Origin: Singulisphaera sp. GP187
GTDB taxonomy: Bacteria > Planctomycetota > Phycisphaerae > Phycisphaerales > SM1A02
DNA: 64,000 nucleotides
Assembly (NCBI GenBank): GCA_945862215.1
Contig: CAMAXY010000003.1
Span: forward strand, 1-64,000
Reading direction: 5' to 3'
This document shows positions 56,177 through 64,000 of the stretch, piece after piece. The stretch's first letter is position 1, and every line of letters starts with the position of its first letter. The notes under the pieces were generated by a model. It was not told the DNA's origin, did no database searches, and saw nothing but the letters and a program-made list of their open reading frames with translations. The position numbers were made by a program, and so were the translations under genes.

Positions 56177-56830
56177 CTAGGTCGATTTTTCCCTCGCAGT
56201 GTCGTCTGTTTGCCGTGGAGAAGTCGGCGCATCAGACGACTTCTTACGAGGATCAGATCGCCCAACTCGTTCTTCGTCACGAATCAAGATTTCGCGCAGC
56301 GCAGTTAACGCACGATGTCTGCGAACTCCGAAGCAGTTTTCTTCACATCCCAGCGACTTTGAACCATCGTGACGCCGCACATTTTCTGCACAAATCAATC
56401 GCAGTACCTCTTGTTGCTTCGGTGACAACTGCTCAAGTGCAGAAGCGAGTTGATCTTCGTCAAAAGCTGGATCGCCAGAATGAACTGGATCACTCCTTTG
56501 ATTTGTCGAGTGCGATGATTCGATCGCTCCTCTGCGACAAGCATTTCGAGTGGATTCGAGTTTGCGTTGGTCATTTCCAAGTGTGCGCAGAAGTCGCCGA
56601 CGAACGCACTCGAAGAGATAGGCAGCGCTCAGAGCCACTTCTCTGGCGAGTGACGATTTTGGCATTCTGCAAAGCAACTGCATAAAAATTTCTTGCATTG
56701 CGTCTTCGACTGCTGACAATGGATGTTTTGCACGCAAGAGATCCACAATGCGTTCTCTGTGTTCAAGATATGCAGACTCGACTCTGATTCCCCACTGCTC
56801 AGCTAGGAGAGTTTCGTTTTCATCGCTCAT
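56177..56830 (-). CDS. Sigma-70 family (ECF-like) RNA polymerase sigma factor
   Basis: Region 2 'RERIVDLLRAKHPLSAVEDAMQEIFMQLLCRMPKSS' and region 4 'LASALEQLSPKQQEVLRLICAENVRRHDGSKSLGCEENCFGVRRHRALTALREIL'. Confidence 0.8.
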   Translation of the reverse strand: MSDENETLLAEQWGIRVESAYLEHRERIVDLLRAKHPLSAVEDAMQEIFMQLLCRMPKSSLAREVALSAAYLFECVRRRLLRTLGNDQRKLESTRNACRRGAIESSHSTNQRSDPVHSGDPAFDEDQLASALEQLSPKQQEVLRLICAENVRRHDGSKSLGCEENCFGVRRHRALTALREILIRDEERVGRSDPRKKSSDAPTSPRQTDDTAREKST

Positions 56831-56948
56831 CGGAAATACTTTCTTTGGCGCCCGAGAAAGCCTATTCGCCTATTCAAAGGGAATCAAAAAAATGCCTTTT
56901 TTTATCTCTGACTTATCCCCCAAGAATCCACCGCCTAGGCACAATGCC

Positions 56949-57467
56949 CTATTGCGGCTGCTCGCCTGCTGTCGGTAAACGATCAAGCGCGCGCTGAAAT
57001 CGAGCATCTGAAATCTGGGTTAGAAAATCAGTCAAAAATTTGACAGAAGGCTGATCTCCGCTGGCAGTGAACTGCTGTCGTCCACCATCCCAATTGACCG
57101 CAATATCTGCCACAAGATCACCTTTTTCTGGCGAACTCGTCGGCGGAGATTCACTGAACCAACCACCATCTTGCGCGCACTGGCGAATCGTTTGGCATTG
57201 CTCGACACTGAGATCCGTCTGCCAAAACGTTTTCATGTTCAGCGCAGTCACTCCTGCTCCATATGCAAAAACCCCGCCGTCAATTGTAAAATATTGATAC
57301 TGCGAAGTCTTTGGCTGGCGCAACCAAATGACCAAGCCAATTCCACACTTTCCAAAATTACGCTCTTGCGTCGGCAGCGTGTTGCAGGATGTCAACACAG
57401 TTACTGCAACAAGTGTGATGATCGCAAATTTTGCTGCGAAGTTCTTTGGAAGTCTCATCAAGTTCAA
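56949..57467 (-). CDS. Hypothetical lipoprotein
   Basis: Lipobox 'VTVLTSC'; 172 aa. Confidence 0.65.
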   Translation of the reverse strand: MNLMRLPKNFAAKFAIITLVAVTVLTSCNTLPTQERNFGKCGIGLVIWLRQPKTSQYQYFTIDGGVFAYGAGVTALNMKTFWQTDLSVEQCQTIRQCAQDGGWFSESPPTSSPEKGDLVADIAVNWDGGRQQFTASGDQPSVKFLTDFLTQISDARFQRALDRLPTAGEQPQ

Positions 57468-57471
57468 CCAA

Positions 57472-58125
57472 TCAAGGATTCACAGGTGTTGACTTTGCGA
57501 ATGACCAAGGCGGCGCTTTCGTAAATCCTTCGTATGGATTTGGACCAAAGTCATATCGATGCGGAAGATTTCGGTCGGGACTGCGATCCGTCGACCACGC
57601 CAAAGCACAAAGGCTTCGAACGAATATGACAGCGTGTGGATCAGGGATATCTGAAGTTTGGAATCGTCGAACGAACCACCAATCCATTCCGTCTGCATGA
57701 AAAAAGAGGATGTAAATAATTTCCTTCTTCGCCGGACGCAACGACCCCGGCCAGACGTCAATGGTTGATGCGGATGTCTCGAGCCACCCTTCATCTCCAG
57801 CCAATTTCCAAAGTCCGTCAAGTTGACTCTGATACAGCCAACGCGTTGGTGCTGGCCGAGTCAAAAAGTTCAGGCTGTCGCCATAATCGCTGCGCAAACA
57901 TCCATCAGAAAGAACCGTGAACTTTCCCTGACGAAGATGCGCTTGGGGCAAATCCTTCGCAGAGATTCCAGTCAGAATCGTGATATCGACCGATAGATCT
58001 TCGGGTGTCTTTGATGAATCGATATGCGTCGTTCGCACATCGGTGCACCCCGCGAATCCACAAGCGAGCAATGCGAAAGCGATCAACATGATGAACACCT
58101 CAGATCGACCAAACAATCTCGTCAT
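57472..58125 (-). CDS. Hypothetical lipoprotein, distant paralogue of the adjacent gene
   Basis: Lipobox-like 'LLACGFAGC'; 217 aa; shares 'DG(G)WxxxS' and 'DGGVF/DGCL' patterns with 56949..57467. Confidence 0.6.
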   Translation of the reverse strand: MTRLFGRSEVFIMLIAFALLACGFAGCTDVRTTHIDSSKTPEDLSVDITILTGISAKDLPQAHLRQGKFTVLSDGCLRSDYGDSLNFLTRPAPTRWLYQSQLDGLWKLAGDEGWLETSASTIDVWPGSLRPAKKEIIYILFFHADGMDWWFVRRFQTSDIPDPHAVIFVRSLCALAWSTDRSPDRNLPHRYDFGPNPYEGFTKAPPWSFAKSTPVNP

Positions 58126-58171
58126 GGTGAGAGAGTAACACGGCGAAGCATTCGGTAGTCTTACCCATCAC

Positions 58172-60223
58172 ATGCGAACTAGTGTGAAATGGATCAACGA
58201 ATATTTGTCCTCCCCCGCCTCGGCGTTGGAGCAAGCAGATGTTCTCACGGCGGTCGGTTTTCCTTGTGAATCTTCCGAGCCAGTTCCGGGAGATGACATC
58301 GCTCAGGAGGTCGAGACCACCAGCAATCGTGGTGATTGCCTCTCGCATCTTGGCCTTGCGCGCGAGATTGCCGCGGCAACGAATCGAACGATTCAACTTC
58401 CTCGCGTGAACGCTCCTCGCTCGAATGAATCCTCTTCCAGCGCAATCACGGTCGAGAATCATGATCCTCTTCGTTGTCCTCGATATACCGCACGTGTCAT
58501 TCGCGGAGTGAAGATCGGTCCAAGCCCTGCGTGGCTTCAACAACGGCTCATCGCCATCGGCCAAATTCCACGCAATAATGTGGTGGACTGCACCAACTTT
58601 GTGCTCTTTGAATATGGACAGCCCTCGCATGTCTTCGATCTCGCAACTTTGCGTGGCAATGTGATCAAAATTCGCGGCGCGAATGCGGGCGAAGAGTTTT
58701 TACCGATCGGAGATGGCGCGAAACCAATAAAACTTACTGGCGGTGAGTTAGTGATCGCCGACGGCGAGCGACCTGTTGCGCTTGCTGGAGTGAAAGGCGG
58801 AGCGCTCACAGCCGTCACAGACAAGACGACGGACGTCGTCATCGAAGCGGCATCGTTCGATCCAGTTGCAGTTCGTCGCACTGGTCGAAGCACTCGAATC
58901 TCGAGCGATTCCAGCTATCGCTTCGAGCGCGGCGTTCATCCATCCGAAGTCGACGAGGCTGCGGAGCGTTTGGTTTCTTTGATTCTTGAAACTGCCGGCG
59001 GCACCGCACTCGGCGGATCCGTTGCAGCTGGATCGCCGCTCCCTGCAATCAACACAGTCAGTTTGCGTGTTGAAAGACTTCTTTCAATCGCAGGCTTCGA
59101 CATCGCACAAAGTGAAATCGTCAGGATTCTCAGTGTGCTTGGCTTTGCACCGAGCGTCGCTGGAAAAATTATTGCCTGCAAGATTCCTCCAAGGCGAATC
59201 GACATCACCCGCGAAATCGACCTGATCGAAGAAGTCGTCCGACTTGTTGGACTTGACCGAGTCCCGATGAATGATCGTGTCAGCATTCGACCAGTTGGAC
59301 CTCAACCTGCTGTCGATGCAGTCCGAGCGGCGAAAAATTGTCTGGCAGGACTTGGCTATGTTGAAACCGTTTCGCCAACGCTCATTTCAGAGCGCGCCGC
59401 GAGCGCATTCACTACGAGTGCGATCGCAACTCTTCGAATCGAAGACGAACGCGCACTCGGCGAGCCCATCCTGCGTCCTTCTTTACTTGCGAGTCTCTTG
59501 CAATCTCTCAAATTGAATCGAGATCGAGGCAACGCGAATGTCCGACTCTTCGAATATGCAGCGACTTTCTGGCTTGCATCACAAAGTCATCACGAACGGC
59601 GAATGATGGGAATGGTTGTCGGCGAAACTGGAGATGCAGAATCGCTCTATCGACTCGTGCGCGGATCAGCGGAACGAGTCGCACGTGAATTGTGTGGAGC
59701 GCACGCGCGCATCGAAGTGCGTGCCGCCCCAATCGGCGGCTTCGAATCAGTTGCAGCGAATGCACTCGATCCCTTGGGAAATCTGGTCATCGACGAGAAC
59801 GTGGTGGGCGTGTTGGGATTGGTCAATGCGAAAGCACTTTCCGCTGCAGGATTGGATGCACCAATCGCCGCAGCAGAACTTGACTGGTCGCTTCTTGCGC
59901 AGGGATATCCACCCACTCCGCGTGCTCAACCACTTGCAAACAGCCCAACTCTCGATCGAGATCTTTCAGTGATTCTTGCCAATACGGTCACATGGGCACA
60001 ACTCGAAGCCACTGTGCGCGCTGCAGAATTGCCACACCTCGAATCGATTTCATTCGTCGGGAATTGGCGTGGAAAAAAGATTGGCGATGACCGTAAATCA
60101 GTCACCTTCCGAATGGACTTTCGCGCAGCGGACCGAACACTTCGCCGCGAAGAAATCGACCCTCATGTAGCACGACTTGTCACAATTCTCACCACGCAAC
60201 TGAGCGGAGAAATCCGAGTATGA
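58172..60223 (+). CDS. pheT: Phenylalanyl-tRNA synthetase beta subunit, lacking the N-terminal OB-fold insert
   Basis: 'TSNRGDCLSHLGLAREIAAAT', 'YTARVIRGVKIGPSPAWLQQRLIAIG', 'NNVVDCTNFVLFEYGQPSHVFD', C-terminal FDX-ACB-like domain. Confidence 0.93.
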   Translation: MRTSVKWINEYLSSPASALEQADVLTAVGFPCESSEPVPGDDIAQEVETTSNRGDCLSHLGLAREIAAATNRTIQLPRVNAPRSNESSSSAITVENHDPLRCPRYTARVIRGVKIGPSPAWLQQRLIAIGQIPRNNVVDCTNFVLFEYGQPSHVFDLATLRGNVIKIRGANAGEEFLPIGDGAKPIKLTGGELVIADGERPVALAGVKGGALTAVTDKTTDVVIEAASFDPVAVRRTGRSTRISSDSSYRFERGVHPSEVDEAAERLVSLILETAGGTALGGSVAAGSPLPAINTVSLRVERLLSIAGFDIAQSEIVRILSVLGFAPSVAGKIIACKIPPRRIDITREIDLIEEVVRLVGLDRVPMNDRVSIRPVGPQPAVDAVRAAKNCLAGLGYVETVSPTLISERAASAFTTSAIATLRIEDERALGEPILRPSLLASLLQSLKLNRDRGNANVRLFEYAATFWLASQSHHERRMMGMVVGETGDAESLYRLVRGSAERVARELCGAHARIEVRAAPIGGFESVAANALDPLGNLVIDENVVGVLGLVNAKALSAAGLDAPIAAAELDWSLLAQGYPPTPRAQPLANSPTLDRDLSVILANTVTWAQLEATVRAAELPHLESISFVGNWRGKKIGDDRKSVTFRMDFRAADRTLRREEIDPHVARLVTILTTQLSGEIRV

Positions 60224-60831
60224 CCCAGGCCAAAATTGCAAAGATGACAGTCGATGAGTTCGTCACGGCTCTTGCCGCAAAGCAACCTGTTCCAGGCGGA
60301 GGCGCGGCGGCGGCGTGCATACTTGCGCAAGCGTCTGCGCTGGGATCAATGGTCATCGCATATACCCTTGGAAAGCCGAAGTTTGCACAACACCAAAGTC
60401 GCCTGGAAAATCTCGACATGATTTTTACTGGCGCTCGCATCGATGCCCTCGATCTCGCTGATCGCGACGCAAACGCATATCTGACATTGAATTCACTTTG
60501 GAAAATTCCCGCAGATCAACGCAGTGCGCTTCCAGAATGGCACGCCGCAGTGAGCGAAGCGATCGCTGCTCCCAGTGCAATTGCTGATCTCTCCCTGGCT
60601 GTTCTCGCTGCACTTGCAACGATGTCCAATATCACATCTGCACAACTTGCAAGCGATCTGCGCATCGCCCAACTCTTTGCGCACACGGCAATGGAGAGCG
60701 CTCTCTTGAATGTCCAAGTTAATCTTCCACAAGTCAGCGACACCGCCGCACGCATAGCAGGCGAGACATTTCTGACTGCTCGCCGCAGCGAAGGCGCTCG
60801 TTTTGTTTCGTTGTCAAGCACGCATTCATAA
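60220..60831 (+). CDS. Cyclodeaminase/cyclohydrolase family protein (FTCD-like)
   Basis: 'MTVDEFVTALAAKQPVPGGGAAAACILAQASALGSMV'. Confidence 0.88.
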   Translation: MTQAKIAKMTVDEFVTALAAKQPVPGGGAAAACILAQASALGSMVIAYTLGKPKFAQHQSRLENLDMIFTGARIDALDLADRDANAYLTLNSLWKIPADQRSALPEWHAAVSEAIAAPSAIADLSLAVLAALATMSNITSAQLASDLRIAQLFAHTAMESALLNVQVNLPQVSDTAARIAGETFLTARRSEGARFVSLSSTHS

Positions 60832-60840
60832 AGATCACAC

Positions 60841-61740
60841 GTGGGGCTTGCACTTCTATTTTTCTTCGGAGGATTCCTTGCGGCAGTGATTTTTCTTCTT
60901 GGAATTGTCCACGACGCTCGATTTCCATCTCGTGCGACGATGGGATGGGCTCTTGGACGTGGAATACCAGTTGATCCATCAGCGATGGACTTGCAATCCA
61001 CCGAAGTGAAATGGAGAAGCAGGCAATTGGCATGGCGTCTCAATGGCGGGAATTCTGATGGCGTTATAACCATCATCATTCATGGATGGCGGAGGTCCCG
61101 CATCGACTCGCTTCGTCGGTTAGATCCGTGGTTGAAGGCAAGTTCTGAAGTTTGGCTGATCGATCTCGATGGCCATGGAGAATCTCCCACGGGGCCAACG
61201 ACTCTTGGAGCGGCTGATGCCCCTGCACTTGTCGCTTTTATTCACGACCTCCTTGCCTGCGCAACGAACGCTTCGCATTCACCCAAGCGCATCTTATTAG
61301 TGGGTCATTCACTTGGTGCGAGTATTGCCCTGCGTGTTGCTCCACTGCTGCCCGTGACTTCAATCGCAGGTGTTGTTGCATTCGCGCCATTTGAATCGTT
61401 GAAAGAACCTCTTGGAAATCAATTGAAAGCAAGAGCATTGCCAGTATTTCTTTTTGCGAAAGCCTCAGAGATCTGCCTGCATATGATCAACGGAAAAGAA
61501 TCAAGCACGACTGCAGCACTCAAGCAAATTCATAAACAGAATGTTCCTGTATTGATTGTCGGTGCACAGCTTGATCGAACTGTCTCGCTCGATCATGTGC
61601 GGCGCATGGCAGATCAAGCGGGCGTCGCGCTCACCAATGATCTGGATTCTGCGCACGACGATCTTGGAACGCAACTGAACGCAAATCCAAATTGTTTCAC
61701 AGCTCAAGCCGCCATCAAATTCCTGCAGTCAATTGGATGA
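60841..61740 (+). CDS. Alpha/beta hydrolase with N-terminal TM
   Basis: 'ITIIIHGWRRSR', nucleophile elbow 'GHSLGAS', late 'GAQLDRTV'. Confidence 0.8.
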   Translation: MGLALLFFFGGFLAAVIFLLGIVHDARFPSRATMGWALGRGIPVDPSAMDLQSTEVKWRSRQLAWRLNGGNSDGVITIIIHGWRRSRIDSLRRLDPWLKASSEVWLIDLDGHGESPTGPTTLGAADAPALVAFIHDLLACATNASHSPKRILLVGHSLGASIALRVAPLLPVTSIAGVVAFAPFESLKEPLGNQLKARALPVFLFAKASEICLHMINGKESSTTAALKQIHKQNVPVLIVGAQLDRTVSLDHVRRMADQAGVALTNDLDSAHDDLGTQLNANPNCFTAQAAIKFLQSIG

Positions 61741-61779
61741 GCTGCGGTTTAAGCAGTCGCAAAGAAGTTGATTCTAGAT

Positions 61780-62031
61780 TCAGAAAGTCTTCGAACCAAC
61801 AGAACTTCGCAGACGAATCTGGGGGCGAAACTTGCTTTTCATGTCGATTGCCAACTCATTCCCAAAATGACATAGTTCGCCGTCAATATCTCGAATGACT
61901 GGCGGAGTGGTTGAACCACTTGTGGAAGGCCGAATTCGAGGAGCCGAACCAACAGAAATGGCATCAGTCAACTCCGCAGCGGTTGAGTTTTCAACCGATA
62001 CGCTTAAGAGTGAAGATTGGGTGGTTGACAT
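61780..62031 (-). CDS. Small hypothetical ORF (low confidence)
   Basis: MSTTQSSLLSVSVENSTAAELTDAISVGSAPRIRPSTSGSTTPPVIRDIDGELCHFGNELAIDMKSKFRPQIRLRSSVGSKTF; plausible composition but may be non-coding. Confidence 0.35.
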   Translation of the reverse strand: MSTTQSSLLSVSVENSTAAELTDAISVGSAPRIRPSTSGSTTPPVIRDIDGELCHFGNELAIDMKSKFRPQIRLRSSVGSKTF

Positions 62032-62177
62032 GGACACGTAAAACTTCTTCGTGTACAGCAATTCGGTCAAATTGGACCGAGAGATGCACAATTCGCTGAT
62101 CTACTATATCCCGCCCGCGAACCATTTCCACTTTTCTTTCATCTTTTCATCATTTTAAGCTATTACGGACCAATACG

Positions 62178-64000
62178 ATGACCTCGCAAACACAAAAATC
62201 GGCCGACGAAGGGCGTTTTATTCGAGTCAAAGGTGCATGCGAACACAACCTGCGTGGCATCGATGTTCACGTGCCTCGTGATCAATTTGTTGTCATTACA
62301 GGGGTTTCTGGCAGCGGAAAGAGTTCGCTGGCATTCGACACGATCTTCGCCGAGGGTCAACGGAAGTACATGGAGAGCCTCAGCGCATATGCGCGGCAGT
62401 TTCTCGACCAGATGAAGAAGCCAAATGTCGAGTCGGTCGATGGCCTGCCCCCCACCATCGCAATCGAGCAACGATCGGGGGGGCATACGCCTCGCTCGAC
62501 TGTGGCAACGACGACCGAGATCTATGACTATTTGCGTCTCCTTCTGGCTCGATGCGGAGACCCTCGTTGTTGGCATCGCGATCCAAAGGGAACGCAGTGT
62601 GGCAAGCCAATCTCAGCAACGACTGCGACACAGATTGTTGAAAATATTCTTTCCACATTCGACGGACAAAAGATTATTGTCTGCGCTCCGATCATCCGCT
62701 CAAAGAAAGGGCATCACAAGGATGTCGCAGAGGAACTGCAACGAAGCGGCTTCGTACGAATTCGTGTCAACGGGACAATCATCGATCTGCGCGACGCATT
62801 GAAGGCTGGCGGAGAAAATCCGCTGAAACTGAAGCGTTATGAGATGCATGACATCGAAGCAGTCGTCGATCGATTGGTCCCCGTTGCCGCTGAACGCCAG
62901 CGACTTTCTGAAAGCGTCGAGACTGCTTTGCGCACTGGATCAGGCGCATTATTGATTCTCGTCGAGACCGGCGAGACAACGAAAGAAATTCGTTACAGCG
63001 AAAAGTTCTCTTGCCCTGATCATCCAGAGTGCTCACTTGAAGAGATGGAGCCTCGATTGTTCTCCTTCAATTCTCCCCATGGTGCCTGCCCCGCATGCGC
63101 TGGACTGGGATGCGTTGATGAATTTGACGAAGCCCTCGTGGTCGCTGACCCATCACGTGGCGTTGCCGAAGGTGCGATTGAACCTTGGCGCAAGAACGGG
63201 CGCAGAATGAACATCTGGTATTCAAGAACGCTGAAAAGATTCTGTGCTGACACCCAGACAGATCCTTCCACTCCATATGCGAAACTTCCGCAGCGCATTC
63301 GGCAGATGCTCATGCATGGAATCAAAGAAGAAGACGAGGCAAAGTTGGGATTCTCCTTTGAAGGCGTTCTACCCAACTTGCGCAGGCGATATATCGAAAC
63401 CGAAAGTGCGTTTGTTCGGGAACGACTTCATGCGTACACCGGCAATCGCCCTTGCGAATCATGCGGCGGAAGTCGACTGCGTCCCGAAGCACGCGCAGTT
63501 CTGTTGCACGGGAAAAAACAACCGATGAATATCGCTGAGATTTCAGCGCTTTCCATCGAATTTGCTCGCCAATTTCTCTCGACTCTCACCCTGACTCCAG
63601 CGCAGGCAACAATCTCAGAACCGATTCTGAAAGAGATCGATGCGCGCTTGGGATTCCTGAACTCTGTGGGACTGAACTATCTGACTCTCGATCGCACATC
63701 TTCCACTCTTTCAGGCGGCGAGGCGCAGCGCATTCGATTGGCAACTCAGGTTGGCTCTGGCCTTGTTGGTGTTTGTTATGTCTTGGACGAGCCGACGATT
63801 GGATTGCATCAACGCGACAATGACCGTTTAGTGGCGACGCTTCGCAGGCTGACCACCATCGGCAACACCGTTCTCGTTGTCGAGCATGATGAAGACACCA
63901 TTCGTGCAGCTGATCATCTGATCGATGTTGGACCAGGGCCTGGTCGCCATGGAGGACTGATTGTTGCGCAAGGTTCTTTCGCAGATATCTGCGCAACACC
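62178..64000 (+). CDS. uvrA: Excinuclease ABC subunit A, truncated at right edge
   Basis: 'MTSQTQKSADEGRFIRVKGACEHNLRGIDVHVPRDQFVVITGVSGSGKSSLAFDTIFAEGQRKYMESLSAYARQFLDQM...LSGGEAQRIRLATQVGSGLVGVCYVLDEPTIGLHQRDNDRL'. Missed by the ORF track because it has no stop in the window. Confidence 0.95.
   Translation, partial: MTSQTQKSADEGRFIRVKGACEHNLRGIDVHVPRDQFVVITGVSGSGKSSLAFDTIFAEGQRKYMESLSAYARQFLDQMKKPNVESVDGLPPTIAIEQRSGGHTPRSTVATTTEIYDYLRLLLARCGDPRCWHRDPKGTQCGKPISATTATQIVENILSTFDGQKIIVCAPIIRSKKGHHKDVAEELQRSGFVRIRVNGTIIDLRDALKAGGENPLKLKRYEMHDIEAVVDRLVPVAAERQRLSESVETALRTGSGALLILVETGETTKEIRYSEKFSCPDHPECSLEEMEPRLFSFNSPHGACPACAGLGCVDEFDEALVVADPSRGVAEGAIEPWRKNGRRMNIWYSRTLKRFCADTQTDPSTPYAKLPQRIRQMLMHGIKEEDEAKLGFSFEGVLPNLRRRYIETESAFVRERLHAYTGNRPCESCGGSRLRPEARAVLLHGKKQPMNIAEISALSIEFARQFLSTLTLTPAQATISEPILKEIDARLGFLNSVGLNYLTLDRTSSTLSGGEAQRIRLATQVGSGLVGVCYVLDEPTIGLHQRDNDRLVATLRRLTTIGNTVLVVEHDEDTIRAADHLIDVGPGPGRHGGLIVAQGSFADICAT

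Noticed and set aside
1-64000. tRNA, rRNA, integrase/transposase or phage genes
   Set aside because: Looked for cloverleaf-like intergenic segments and recombinase motifs by eye; none found. A tRNAscan/Infernal run would be decisive.

Overview
This 64 kb window looks like a chromosomal segment of a bacterium, probably Planctomycetota/Phycisphaerae. That placement is an inference from dockerin-like DLxGDGxxxGxDL...WG tails, a PEP-CTERM-like 'GLLGLAGLVGRRRR' tail, a PheT without the OB-fold insert, and MoxR/DUF58/VWA operons. I found no rRNA, tRNA, CRISPR array or transposase. Main blocks: (1) a truncated ccoN (cbb3 oxidase) at the left edge, two paralogous Rrf2 regulators and an MFS transporter. 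(2) Aromatic amino-acid catabolism: homogentisate dioxygenase and a single-ORF phenylalanine hydroxylase-HPPD fusion. (3) A complete Sec-type (clade II) nitrous oxide reductase operon: diheme cytochrome c, nosZ, nosB-like, nosD, nosF, nosY, nosL. (4) A SET-domain methyltransferase next to a ~1312 aa Pls/PosA-like single-module NRPS with three hexapeptide-like C-terminal modules. (5) An OGT-like TPR glycosyltransferase, a DUF393 protein, and divergent mntR/mntH with a multi-half-site operator candidate. (6) A relic region holding a carboxymuconolactone decarboxylase tail and a dockerin tail. (7) A co-directional, mostly 4-bp-overlapping MoxR/DUF58/VWA operon that also encodes an Fe(III)-type ABC solute-binding protein and an ABC permease fused to an NHL propeller. 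(8) A feo iron operon (BFD-like, feoA, feoB, Cys-rich membrane protein) with a perfect Fur-box-like palindrome. (9) ECF sigma/Hsp70/ispD, pheT, cyclodeaminase, hydrolase and a truncated uvrA at the right edge. The strongest candidates for something new are the SET + Pls-like pair and the MoxR operon with the permease-NHL fusion. No searches were run, so novelty is unverified.
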